DNA from: Lachnospiraceae bacterium NC2008
GTDB taxonomy: Bacteria; Bacillota; Clostridia; Lachnospirales; Lachnospiraceae
Direction of reading: 5' to 3'
DNA: 39,552 nt
Assembly (NCBI GenBank): GCA_000687675.1
Contig: JHWS01000016.1
Location: forward strand, 1-39,552
Program-made: the position numbers and the translations under genes
The notes under the pieces: model-generated
Told to the model about the DNA's origin: nothing
Seen by the model: only the letters and a program-made list of their open reading frames with translations
Database searches by the model: none
Shown: piece by piece, positions 26,624-34,093 of the stretch
Position numbering within the stretch: position 1 is the first letter of the stretch
Layout: each line of letters starts with the position of its first letter

Positions 26624-27535
26624 TTAAGCATTTGCAGCAGCTTCAAGAGATTCCATGTTATTGATACCGAGAATAGTAACATCCTTAAGTGTTTTCTTAA
26701 CAAGTCCCTGAAGAACCTTACCTGGGCCACACTCGATATAAGTATCGATACCCTTCTTCTCCATATCAAGAAGTGTCTCTTCCCATCTAACTGGGTTCAT
26801 AACCTGCTTAGTTACATTGTCGATGATTGCATCCTTGTTATCTTCGTATACAGTAGCTGTAACGTTGCTATACATAGGAATAGTCATCTTGTTATATGTA
26901 AGAGTTGCCATCTTCTCTCTAAGTCCATTAGAAGCTGATTCCATATATGGTGTATGGAATGGGCCTGAAACTGCAAGAGGAACTGCTCTCATACCTTCGC
27001 CTGCAAGTACCTTGGCAAATTCATCAATCTTATCCTTAAGACCAGATACAACGATCTGTCCTGGACAGTTGAAGTTTACTGGGTAAACACCAGCTTCCTT
27101 GCAAAGGCTAAGAAGCTTATCTTTCTCCTTTGTAAGAACTGCAAGCATACCGCCTACATTCTTAGAAGCTGCATCACTCATAAGCTGACCTCTTAAAGTT
27201 ACAAGGTCAAATGCCTCCTCAAGTGAAAGAATACCAGAAAGGTAAAGTGCAGCAATCTCACCAAGTGAGAATCCAGCGATATAATCTGGCTTGATACCCT
27301 TATCCATAGCTGCAAGTGCGCAAGCTACGTCAGCAAGGAACATACATGGCTGAGTATTCTTTGTTTCGTTTAGTACTTCCTTATCAGCTTCAAAGCACTG
27401 CTCTTTTGTACCAGGTCTAACCTTTTCAGCATTGTCAAAAAGCTCTTTAACACAAGCTACATTGTCATATAAATCCTTAACCATACCAGGATACTGAGCA
27501 CCCTGACCAGCCATAAGAAATGCTATTTTACCCAT
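26624..27535 (-). CDS. fabD: malonyl-CoA:ACP transacylase FabD
   Basis: The 303-residue enzyme starts GKIAFLMAGQGAQYPGM and has the nucleophile S90 in GFSLGE, where most FabD proteins have GHSxGE, so the first His is Phe here. The second catalytic His is in GPFHTPYM, and the N-P-V-R-W end motif is present. It loads malonyl onto ACP. The ATG at 27535 overlaps the end of fabK by 13 nt and follows AAGGAG at 7 nt; the upstream in-frame codon at 27565 would extend a non-conserved, Arg-rich tail and was rejected. Confidence 0.96.
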   Translation of the reverse strand: MGKIAFLMAGQGAQYPGMVKDLYDNVACVKELFDNAEKVRPGTKEQCFEADKEVLNETKNTQPCMFLADVACALAAMDKGIKPDYIAGFSLGEIAALYLSGILSLEEAFDLVTLRGQLMSDAASKNVGGMLAVLTKEKDKLLSLCKEAGVYPVNFNCPGQIVVSGLKDKIDEFAKVLAGEGMRAVPLAVSGPFHTPYMESASNGLREKMATLTYNKMTIPMYSNVTATVYEDNKDAIIDNVTKQVMNPVRWEETLLDMEKKGIDTYIECGPGKVLQGLVKKTLKDVTILGINNMESLEAAANA

Positions 27536-28470
27536 CCTTCTGCTCCTTTTAATAATTTCTCGCAATCACCGCATACTTCTTCGATGATTTCCTTACATGT
27601 ATTCTCGCTGTTAACAAGACCTGCAATCTGACCGCACATAAGTGAACCAGTCTTTACATCGCCTTCCTTAGCAGCACGTCTAAGAGCACCTGCTCCCATC
27701 TTTTCAAGTTCATCTGTTGTTGTAGTACCATCGCTTTCAAGCTTAGCAAACTCTCTGGACATATCATTCTTAAGTGAACGAACTGGATGTCCAAGCTTCT
27801 TACCTGTTACGATAGTGTCTCTATCCTTTGCCTTAAGTACGGCTTTCTTATAGTTCTCGTGTACGTTACATTCTGTTGCTGTAAGGAATCTTGTACCCAT
27901 CTGAGCACCTTCAGCACCAAACATGAATGCAGCTGCAAGTCCTCTACCGTCAGCAATACCACCAGCTGCAATAACTGGAATAGAAACTGCGTCTACTACC
28001 TGTGGAACAAGAGCCATAGTTGTTGTTTCACCAACGTGACCACCTGACTCGCAACCTTCTGCAACTACGCCGGAAGCTCCCATCTTCTCAACCATACGTG
28101 CAATACCTACGCTTGCAACAACTGGGAATACCTTAACACCAGCGCCAAGAAGCTTATCCATATAGATTGAAGGGTTACCAGCACCAGTTGTAACAACCTT
28201 AACTCCCTCTTCAACAACTACATCAACAGCCTCTTTTATAAAAGGACTCATAAGCATAAGGTTTACACCAAATGGCTTATCTGTAAGAGTCTTAATTTTC
28301 TGAATCTGTTCTCTAAGCTGCTCTCCGTTTGAGTTCATAGCAGCGATTAAACCAAGGCCGCCAGCATTGGACACTGCAGCTGCAAGCTCTGCATCAGCAA
28401 TCCAAGCCATACCACCCTGGAAAATAGGATATTCAATTCCTAATAATTCACATAATCTTGATTTAAGCAT
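27523..28470 (-). CDS. fabK: enoyl-ACP reductase II FabK (FMN-dependent)
   Basis: The 315-residue TIM-barrel flavoenzyme starts LCELLGIEYPIFQGGMAWI and has AEGCESGGHVGE and the FMN phosphate motif PVIAAGGIADG, then FMFGAEGAQMGTRF. It performs the last reduction of each elongation round and replaces FabI. The ATG at 28470 was chosen because GGAGG stands 6 nt upstream; ATGs at 28476 and 28518 are either too close or unsupported. It overlaps fabD by 13 nt, giving translational coupling between the two. The enzyme type implies low sensitivity to FabI inhibitors such as triclosan (family knowledge). Confidence 0.96.
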   Translation of the reverse strand: MLKSRLCELLGIEYPIFQGGMAWIADAELAAAVSNAGGLGLIAAMNSNGEQLREQIQKIKTLTDKPFGVNLMLMSPFIKEAVDVVVEEGVKVVTTGAGNPSIYMDKLLGAGVKVFPVVASVGIARMVEKMGASGVVAEGCESGGHVGETTTMALVPQVVDAVSIPVIAAGGIADGRGLAAAFMFGAEGAQMGTRFLTATECNVHENYKKAVLKAKDRDTIVTGKKLGHPVRSLKNDMSREFAKLESDGTTTTDELEKMGAGALRRAAKEGDVKTGSLMCGQIAGLVNSENTCKEIIEEVCGDCEKLLKGAEGWVK

Positions 28471-28523
28471 TTTCATCCTCCAAATCTCATTCGTTTGCCG
28501 TTTGCTTCGGCTTTTCATTAATC

Positions 28524-28550
28524 AAGCCTGAAACAATGAGTTTCAGGCTT
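28524..28550 (-). promoter_or_regulatory. intercistronic hairpin after acpP
   Basis: AAGCCTGAAAC and GTTTCAGGCTT form a perfect 11-bp stem around a 5-nt loop, 28 nt past the acpP stop. No T-run follows, so it is more likely a 3' stabiliser of acpP mRNA or a partial terminator than a full stop. Confidence 0.75.
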
Positions 28551-28578
28551 GGCTAATATAATCACAAATGGATTTTAA

Positions 28579-28794
28579 TTATTTCTGAGCTTCGATGTAC
28601 TCAGCAAGTTTTGTAATAGTATTTAATTCCTGGTTAAGCTCAATCTTGCAATCAAATTCGTCTTCGATCTGCATAACAAGCTCCATGATATCAAGAGAAT
28701 CAAGACCAATGTTTGAGAATGTATCTTCAACATTGATATCAGCTACATCTTTGTCCATGTACTCTGCGATAATTTCTGCGATTCTTTGTGTCAT
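28579..28794 (-). CDS. acpP: acyl carrier protein
   Basis: The 71-residue acidic helical protein has the G-L-D-S33-L motif; S33 carries phosphopantetheine. It carries all acyl intermediates of the pathway. The start at ATG 28794 follows AAAGGAGA at 7-nt spacing; the longer reading frame to 28878 would run through the promoter and was rejected. It is the first gene of the operon and is followed by a stable stem-loop that would let it be made in excess over the enzymes, as acyl carriers usually are. Confidence 0.97.
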   Translation of the reverse strand: MTQRIAEIIAEYMDKDVADINVEDTFSNIGLDSLDIMELVMQIEDEFDCKIELNQELNTITKLAEYIEAQK

Positions 28795-28822
28795 AATTAA
28801 ATCTCCTTTGAAAATGTTTATA

Positions 28823-28851
28823 TTGTAAATTAAATTACTACGCTGTAATAT
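28823..28851 (+). promoter_or_regulatory. promoter of the MerR-family gene
   Basis: TTGTAA (28823-28828) and TAATAT (28846-28851) are 17 bp apart on the plus strand. The -10 overlaps that of the opposing fab promoter and its start point (about 28858) abuts the GGGG/CCCC dyad, so the regulator would control itself. Confidence 0.65.
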
Positions 28852-28878
28852 TAAACTATGGGGTAACCCCCAGGTCAA
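28848..28878 (-). promoter_or_regulatory. fab operon promoter with 19-bp spacer and MerR-type dyad
   Basis: On the minus strand TTGACC (28873-28878) and TAATAT (28848-28853) are separated by 19 bp, the long spacer typical of promoters controlled by MerR-family activators. The spacer holds the inverted repeat CTGGGGGTTACCCCATAG (centre about 28865). The start point is near 28841, 47 nt before acpP. The MerR-family gene is divergently encoded 46 bp beyond the dyad. Confidence 0.8.
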
Positions 28879-28898
28879 GAGTTTTTTGGAGTTTTTTT

Positions 28899-29729
28899 AT
28901 GATTCATAATAACCAGGAATATACACTTACTACATCACAGTTTGCGAAGTTGTGTCAGACTACCAGGGATACGCTGAGGCACTATGATGATATAGGTTTA
29001 CTTGTGCCGGCTAAGGATCCGAATAATGGTTATCACTACTACTCTTCCAGTCAGTTGGCTTCGTATTATTTTATTGATTCGTTAAAGCAGACGGGTTGTT
29101 CTTTGGAAGAGATTGGGTATGTTATGGAGATGGAAGAAGTTGACTATCTTTCATTTATGAAGACCAGACTTGGTGCTCTTGAAGAGCAGATAAGAACTCT
29201 GCAAAACACACTGTTTTCAACAAAGACTACCTATAGATTGTTGGAACATTATCAGGACGTTGGTAAGGAAGATCCTGAAATATTTATTATGGACAATATG
29301 TCTATATGCTACACCCCTATTGAGGATAAGAATAATGCTAAAGGTATATCAGGCATTGGTAAGGACTTTAAGAAACATGCCCTCTTTATGAAAAACACTT
29401 TTAATGCAAACGTTTACCCTAGTGGTGCCAGCATCAGCCTTGAAGATATTAAAAACAAAAACTACGTCTACAATAATGTTGTAACTTTAGTTGAAATGCC
29501 CGCAGACAACATCAACGCTTTTCCACTTCCATCCAACAAAGTTGTTAGCTGCTTTCACTCAAAGGGCGATACTCCAATCTCCGAATCATACGACAAACTC
29601 TACAACTTCATCATCGAAAACAACCTTAAGCCTCTCTCCGACCTAATCTCAATCTCTCTCATAAACCTCCGCGACTCCAAACTCCGCCACAACTACCTGA
29701 AATATCTCTTCATCTGCATAGATAAGTAG
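28899..29729 (+). CDS. MerR-family transcriptional regulator of the fab operon (putative)
   Basis: Residues about 9-75 are a MerR winged-helix domain (TTSQFAKLCQTTRDTLRHYD, then DIGLLVP and GYHYYSSSQ); residues about 90-120 form the coiled-coil dimer helix. Residues about 125-276 look like a GyrI/BmrR-type effector-binding domain, which in relatives holds hydrophobic or lipid-like ligands. It is divergent from the fab operon with an operator-like dyad between them, so an acyl product of the pathway is a possible ligand (inference). The ATG at 28899 follows TTGGAG at 7-nt spacing. The stop codon is followed by T7 but no hairpin precedes it; the palindrome at 29745 may serve as terminator. Confidence 0.9.
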   Translation: MIHNNQEYTLTTSQFAKLCQTTRDTLRHYDDIGLLVPAKDPNNGYHYYSSSQLASYYFIDSLKQTGCSLEEIGYVMEMEEVDYLSFMKTRLGALEEQIRTLQNTLFSTKTTYRLLEHYQDVGKEDPEIFIMDNMSICYTPIEDKNNAKGISGIGKDFKKHALFMKNTFNANVYPSGASISLEDIKNKNYVYNNVVTLVEMPADNINAFPLPSNKVVSCFHSKGDTPISESYDKLYNFIIENNLKPLSDLISISLINLRDSKLRHNYLKYLFICIDK

Positions 29730-29744
29730 TTTTTTTCAAACACA

Positions 29745-29913
29745 GTTATGGGTGGGGCTGGGTAGATTTTGCGACATTTGATTGCGGTGGAGAGGAAATC
29801 CATCCCGAGACAGTTTGGTGCGAAGCCATTGCTGAGCGTCTTACTGTCTCGTGGATTAGTTCCTCGGAACGTTTCGCAATCAGGAGCAAAATCCATCCAT
29901 CCCCACCCATAAC
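29745..29913. repeat. 169-bp imperfect palindrome of a second type
   Basis: Arms of about 70 bp meet around a 30-nt centre. Paired blocks from outside in: GTTATGGGTGGGG/CCCCACCCATAAC, GATTTTGC/GCAAAATC, TGATTGCG/CGCAATCA, AGGAA/TTCCT and GAGACAG/CTGTCTC. It shares no clear sequence with the 460-bp element. It lies between the convergent MerR and ABC ATPase genes, right after the MerR stop. Size and symmetry recall enterobacterial ERIC-type palindromes but no family is recognised. Confidence 0.8.
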
Positions 29914-29927
29914 GTATCCGAAGCACT

Positions 29928-29953
29928 AAAAAACCCTGACGATCGTCAGGGTT
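29928..29953 (-). terminator. terminator of the ABC importer operon
   Basis: A perfect 22-bp palindrome, AACCCTGAC-GATC-GTCAGGGTT, is followed on the minus strand by T6 (29928-29933 as A on plus). It lies about 160 nt past the ATPase gene, beyond the GC-rich repeats. Confidence 0.85.
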
Positions 29954-29987
29954 GAAATATCGTAAAAATATTGTAATTATGTGAGGA

Positions 29988-30108
29988 GCGCATGCATGGC
30001 GCAGTGGGCGCGAGGGGCGCATGCGTGGCGCAGTGAACGCGATTTACGCCAGGGGCGCATACGTGGCGCGGTGGCGCAAGCAGCCAAGGGCGCGGTGGCG
30101 CGAGGGGC
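29988..30108. repeat. GC-rich degenerate repeats
   Basis: GCGCATGCATGGCGCAGTG (29988), GCGCATGCGTGGCGCAGTG (30017) and GCGCATACGTGGCGCGGTG (30055) are near-identical 19-mers at 29 and 38 bp spacing, followed by further GGCGCGGTGGCGC fragments. GC content is far above that of the surrounding genes. The patch lies between the ATPase stop and its terminator and would be transcribed in the 3' untranslated region. Confidence 0.7.
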
Positions 30109-30110
30109 AT

Positions 30111-30920
30111 TTAAGCCAGAAGGGCTTTGTCGCTGGCGAACTCTTCGCCGGAAGCCACATTAAACTTCTCAAGAAGATCTTTAACTGTAAGATTCTTCTT
30201 CTCCTCACCACTAATATCTAGAATTATCTTTCCTTCATTCATCATAATAAGTCTGTTACCATGTGCGATAGCATCCTTCATATTATGAGTAATCATAAGT
30301 GTTGTAAGGTTGGCCTTAGATACAACCTTCTCAGTTGCTGTAAGAACCTTCTCTGCTGTCTTAGGATCAAGTGCAGCTGTGTGCTCATCAAGAAGGAGAA
30401 TCTTAGGTGACTGAAGTGTAGCCATAAGAAGTGTAAGAGCCTGACGCTGTCCACCTGAAAGAAGTCCTACCTTTGCTGTAAGTCTGTCTTCAAGTCCAAG
30501 ATCAAGAATCTGTAACTTCTCTTTAAATAACTCTCTTTCCTTACGAGTAACACCAACTTTAAATGGGGTTCTAAACTTTCCTCTTCTGTAAGCAAGTGCC
30601 ATATTCTCTTCTATCTGCATAGTTGCAGCTGTACCAGTCATAGGATCCTGGAATACACGACCTATAAATGGTGCACGCTTATGAGTAGGAAGACCTGCAA
30701 CTATCTTGCCGTCTATGGATATAATACCACTATCTATTGGCCAAACACCTGCGATAGCATTTAACAGTGTAGACTTACCTGCACCGTTACCACCAATTAC
30801 AGTGATAAAATCGCCTTCGTTAATTGTAAGGTTAACACCGTTAAGAGCAGTCTTCTCATTAACTGTGCCCGGATTAAAAGTCTTATGTACATCTATTATT
30901 TCAAGCATCTTCTCTGACAT
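30111..30920 (-). CDS. ABC transporter ATP-binding protein (TrpXYZ-type importer)
   Basis: The 269-residue ATPase has Walker A GGNGAGKST (about 43-51), the Q-loop in GRVFQDPMTG, signature LLSGGQRQAL, Walker B ILLLDEHTAALD (with H in place of the usual P of DEPT/DEHT, as known in this family) and switch His in MITHNM. It energises the permease encoded 3 nt upstream; the ATG at 30920 follows AAGGAG at 8 nt, inside the end of the permease gene. Together with the permease and lipoprotein it forms the set often annotated as a tryptophan/tyrosine transporter. The substrate is not proven by sequence. Confidence 0.92.
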   Translation of the reverse strand: MSEKMLEIIDVHKTFNPGTVNEKTALNGVNLTINEGDFITVIGGNGAGKSTLLNAIAGVWPIDSGIISIDGKIVAGLPTHKRAPFIGRVFQDPMTGTAATMQIEENMALAYRRGKFRTPFKVGVTRKERELFKEKLQILDLGLEDRLTAKVGLLSGGQRQALTLLMATLQSPKILLLDEHTAALDPKTAEKVLTATEKVVSKANLTTLMITHNMKDAIAHGNRLIMMNEGKIILDISGEEKKNLTVKDLLEKFNVASGEEFASDKALLA

Positions 30921-30922
30921 AA

Positions 30923-31918
30923 TTAAGACTCCTTTCCTTCTGATGATTCTTCTGCTTCCAAACTTGCAGCAAATTTCTTAGCCTGCTTTCCTGCCTTACC
31001 AAATGATGCCTTTCTCTTCTTCTGAAGATAAGGAACAGCAAGGAATAATGCAACGATAAGTGCTGTAAGTAACTTAAGATAGTTAGTATCAAGCTTAAGC
31101 CATAATACTATAACAACTACTATGTAGTAGATAACTCCGCCAAGTGCTACAAAGAAAAGTCTAAGAGCAAAGTTCATATGCTTTCTAAAGAGAGCATCTC
31201 CAATAACTTCACCGATGATAACTGCGGCAAGACCTATAACGATAGCGCCTCGTCCCATGTTAATATCAGCAAATCCCTGATACTGTGCCATAACACCGCC
31301 GGCAAATGCTACGATACCATTAGATAATGCAAGAGCAATTATCTTCATAGTATTGATGTTGATACCATTGGCCTTGGCCATCTCTGGATTACATCCTGTT
31401 GCTCTTATTGCAGAACCCTGTTCTGTACCAAAGTAAGCATAAAGAAGAGCTATAACTATAAGAACAAGTACTGCTCCTACTTCTATAGAATATGAAATAT
31501 AACGAAGTGATACTGCTAAAGTAAACTTACTTACACTAACTGCAGTATTAGCTTTCATATCCATAATAGCAAGGTTTATTGAATATAAAGCATACTGTGT
31601 AAGGATACCTGCAAGTATGGCAGGAATACCAAGAACTGTATGTAATAAACCTGTTACAGTACCAGCTATAAGACCACATGCTAAAGCAATAAGCATGGCA
31701 TAATATGGATTCACTCCATTAAGTATAAGCATAACCGTAACGGCACCGCCTGTACAAAATGTTCCATCAACTGATAGATCCGCAATATCAACAAGTCTAA
31801 ATGTAATATATACACCTAGAGCAACCAATCCCCAAATAATACCATTGGCAATACCGCCTGGCAGGGCATTGACTAAATCTGCGAATTTTAAACTGTCTAA
31901 ATAAGCTGTAATATCCAT
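30923..31918 (-). CDS. ABC transporter permease (TrpXYZ-type importer)
   Basis: The 331-residue permease has about 8-9 membrane helices and the BPD_transp_2 (LivHM-like) pattern, with SVDGTFCTGGAVTVMLI, TGLLHTVLGIPAILAGILTQ and RATGCNPEMAKANGI. The latter matches the cytoplasmic coupling loop of LivH-type permeases. The N-terminus is hydrophobic from residue 13 and the C-terminus is a basic then acidic cytoplasmic tail. A single permease gene suggests a homodimer. The ribosome site is weak (AGAG) and follows a 98-nt gap with a strong hairpin after the binding-protein gene. Confidence 0.92.
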   Translation of the reverse strand: MDITAYLDSLKFADLVNALPGGIANGIIWGLVALGVYITFRLVDIADLSVDGTFCTGGAVTVMLILNGVNPYYAMLIALACGLIAGTVTGLLHTVLGIPAILAGILTQYALYSINLAIMDMKANTAVSVSKFTLAVSLRYISYSIEVGAVLVLIVIALLYAYFGTEQGSAIRATGCNPEMAKANGININTMKIIALALSNGIVAFAGGVMAQYQGFADINMGRGAIVIGLAAVIIGEVIGDALFRKHMNFALRLFFVALGGVIYYIVVVIVLWLKLDTNYLKLLTALIVALFLAVPYLQKKRKASFGKAGKQAKKFAASLEAEESSEGKES

Positions 31919-31946
31919 ATTATTTCTCTGTCTTTCTTTAAAATCT

Positions 31947-31966
31947 CCCCGCTATTTCTAGCGGGG
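31947..31966 (-). promoter_or_regulatory. intercistronic GAAA-loop hairpin
   Basis: CCCCGCTA and TAGCGGGG pair perfectly around a GAAA tetraloop (minus strand), 51 nt after the binding-protein stop. Only a short T-rich tail follows. Such stems usually let the periplasmic or lipoprotein component be made in excess over permease and ATPase. Confidence 0.75.
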
Positions 31967-32016
31967 ATAATATAAGTTAGATATTAAATATCAAAACCTG
32001 AATTATTATACAAGGA

Positions 32017-33081
32017 TTATTCCTCGATAGCAACATAATCTTCAGGAATCTCTACACCAAGTTCTGTACAGATTTCTGGATTGTACTTCTTAACTGGGTT
32101 TTCGAAGTACTCAACTGGCATAGTAGAGATGTCAGACTGACCTGTAAGAATCTTAACAGCCATCTTACCTGTTGTTCTACCAAGGTCATAGTAGTTGATC
32201 GAAAGTGTTGCTACGCCGCAACCCTTAACGATACCTTCCTCACCAGCTACGATAGGAGTCTTAGCTGGAAGAGCTACGTTGTTAATAGCCTCTGTACAAG
32301 AAGCAGCTGTGTTATCTGTTGGGATGTAAAGAACATCGTTCTCATCACAAGCCTTCTGTGTAACAGATGAAACATCGTTAGAGTCAGCGAATGTATATAC
32401 AGTAACCTTAAGACCCTTCTCTTCAAGAGCAGCCTTAACTGTATCTGCCTGGTATACTGAGTTAGCTTCTGCTGAACAGTAAAGGATACCTACGTTCTTA
32501 GCTTCTGGGAATAACTCAACTACCATATCTGCCTGCTTATCAAGTGGAGCAAGGTCAGATGTACCTGATACATTACCACCAACTGTACCATTGAAATCAT
32601 CAATTGAAAGTGCTACACCGTACTCTGTAATAGATGTACCAAGTACAGGAATATCACCTGTTGAAGCTGTTGCAGCCTGAAGAGCTGGAGTTGCATTAGC
32701 TAAGATAAGGTCTACCTTGTTTGATACAAAACCTGTACAGATAACTGAACACTGAGCGCTTTCGCCTGAAGCATTCTGCTCAACAAATGTTACGTTCTCT
32801 TCACCAAGTTCTTCAACGATTTCATCCTTGAAGCCCTGTGTTGCAGCATCAAGTGCTTCGTGCTGAACGAGCTGGCAAATACCGATTGTGTAGTGCTTAC
32901 CATCAGCTACTGGTACCTGAGCTACGGACTCATCTGTTGCAGATACTGTTGTTGCAGCAGGTGCTGGTGTTGCTCCGTTATTATCCTTGTTCTGTTCTCC
33001 GCCTACACCACAAGCTGTAAATGAGAATGTCATTACAGATGCAAAAGCAAGTGCGAGAAGTTTTTTCATTCTGTTTTTCAT
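32017..33081 (-). CDS. substrate-binding lipoprotein (TrpX family)
   Basis: The 354-residue lipoprotein has a signal peptide with lipobox FTAC and lipidated C24, a Thr/Ala-rich linker to about 50, then an ABC_sub_bind (pfam04392-type) fold: HYTIGICQLVQHEALDAATQGF, TSITEYGVALS, KNVGILYCSAEANSVYQAD and SINYYDLGRTTGKMAVKIL. It would deliver a small ligand, most often aromatic amino acids or their analogues in this family, to the permease. The ATG at 33081 follows GGAG at 8 nt. The first gene of the operon, behind a leader containing a terminator hairpin. Confidence 0.92.
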   Translation of the reverse strand: MKNRMKKLLALAFASVMTFSFTACGVGGEQNKDNNGATPAPAATTVSATDESVAQVPVADGKHYTIGICQLVQHEALDAATQGFKDEIVEELGEENVTFVEQNASGESAQCSVICTGFVSNKVDLILANATPALQAATASTGDIPVLGTSITEYGVALSIDDFNGTVGGNVSGTSDLAPLDKQADMVVELFPEAKNVGILYCSAEANSVYQADTVKAALEEKGLKVTVYTFADSNDVSSVTQKACDENDVLYIPTDNTAASCTEAINNVALPAKTPIVAGEEGIVKGCGVATLSINYYDLGRTTGKMAVKILTGQSDISTMPVEYFENPVKKYNPEICTELGVEIPEDYVAIEE

Positions 33082-33123
33082 GTCGTTTTCTCCTAGTTTT
33101 TTTAATCTATGATGCTTTACCGC

Positions 33124-33158
33124 AAAAAAGAAGCACCTGATTTAACAGATGCTTCTTT
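33124..33158 (-). terminator. terminator hairpin in the leader of the ABC importer operon
   Basis: AAAGAAGCATCTG and CAGGTGCTTCTTT (minus strand) pair over 13 bp (one G-U) around TTAAAT and are followed by T6. It lies 43 nt upstream of the binding-protein ATG and downstream of the promoter at 33185-33213. It may end the exonuclease III transcript, attenuate the importer, or both. Confidence 0.85.
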
Positions 33159-33184
33159 GCACCAACGCTTTAATGCGTAAAAGT

Positions 33185-33213
33185 ATAATAATATATTTTT
33201 TTTAATATTGCAA
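33185..33213 (-). promoter_or_regulatory. promoter of the ABC importer operon
   Basis: TTGCAA (33208-33213) and TATTAT (33185-33190) are 17 bp apart on the minus strand; the spacer holds an A8 tract. The predicted start near 33178 gives a leader of about 97 nt that includes an ACGC/GCGT mini-stem and the terminator hairpin. Confidence 0.7.
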
Positions 33214-33250
33214 GATGGAAAATGCTATTTTTCCTATATCAATCTAATTT

Positions 33251-34078
33251 CTATATATCAATCTCAAGAAGTATAGGTGCATGATCCTGACGAGGTCCTG
33301 AATCAACCATCTCTGATTTAGTAACCTTATCTTTAATAGAATCACTAACTATAAAGTAGTCAATTCTCCAGCCTGAGTTATTAATCTTGCTGGTTTTGAT
33401 TCTCTGTGCCCACCAGGAATATACATCTTTAACATCACCGTGCACATGGCGGAATGTATCAGTAAATCCCTTGGCAAGGATATTAGTAAAGCCTTCTCTT
33501 TCCTCATCAGTAAAGCCTGCAGACATATGATTGGTTGCAGGATTAGCAAGGTCGATTTCTTTGTGTGCTACGTTAAAGTCGCCGCAGCCTATAACAGGCT
33601 TCTTAGCTGATAAGTCTTTAATATAGTCACCATAGAGCTTGTCCCACTCCTGTCTTTCTGAAAGTCTCTTAAGTCCGTCTCCGGCATTTGGAGTATAAAC
33701 ATTAACAAAGAAGAACTTATCAAACTCTAATGTAAGAAGTCTGCCTTCATCATCCATAGTTGAAGGCGCACCAATTTTTGGAGCTGATTTTACAGCATTT
33801 AAACCCTTTTTATAGAGGGTCATAGTGCCTGCATAGCCCTTCTTTGCAGGAGGCTGTGAGCTAACCCACTCTACTTCGTAGTCAGGGAAGTACTTAGCCA
33901 GCTCATCCATAAGCTTATTAGATGGGCCGTCGCTAGGAAGCTTTGTTTCCTGAATGGCGATTATATCTGCATTTTCAGACTTAAGTGTCTCAAGTACATT
34001 TCTAGATAATACCGCCCTGTCTGAGCTTGATGTAAGGGCTGCATTTAGGGAATCAATATTCCAGGATATTAATTTCAT
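33251..34078 (-). CDS. xth: exodeoxyribonuclease III (AP endonuclease family)
   Basis: The 275-residue EEP-fold nuclease has the metal site E44 in IQETKLP, the Tyr region VNVYTPNAG, GDFNVAH, and the terminal DYFIVS and RQDHAPILLEI with the catalytic Asp-His pair. It cleaves at abasic sites and removes 3' blocks in base excision repair. Length is typical of bacterial ExoA/Xth. The ATG at 34078 has AAAGG about 8 nt before it. It lies 15 nt after the lipoprotein gene, last in a likely metA-lipoprotein-xth transcript. Confidence 0.93.
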   Translation of the reverse strand: MKLISWNIDSLNAALTSSSDRAVLSRNVLETLKSENADIIAIQETKLPSDGPSNKLMDELAKYFPDYEVEWVSSQPPAKKGYAGTMTLYKKGLNAVKSAPKIGAPSTMDDEGRLLTLEFDKFFFVNVYTPNAGDGLKRLSERQEWDKLYGDYIKDLSAKKPVIGCGDFNVAHKEIDLANPATNHMSAGFTDEEREGFTNILAKGFTDTFRHVHGDVKDVYSWWAQRIKTSKINNSGWRIDYFIVSDSIKDKVTKSEMVDSGPRQDHAPILLEIDI

Positions 34079-34093
34079 GGATTGTACCTTTCT

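Noticed and set aside
28795-28878. Longer N-terminus of the acyl carrier protein
   Set aside because: The extension covers the promoter and dyad, and AAAGGAGA marks the ATG at 28794.
29981-30221. Two overlapping plus-strand frames (60 and 66 codons) over the GC-rich repeats
   Set aside because: They run through repeats and the antisense of the ATPase gene, have Arg/Ala/Gly-biased composition and no ribosome site.
33081-33250. T-box leader of the ABC importer
   Set aside because: No AGGGTGGNACCGCG-like T-box sequence and too short for a specifier stem.
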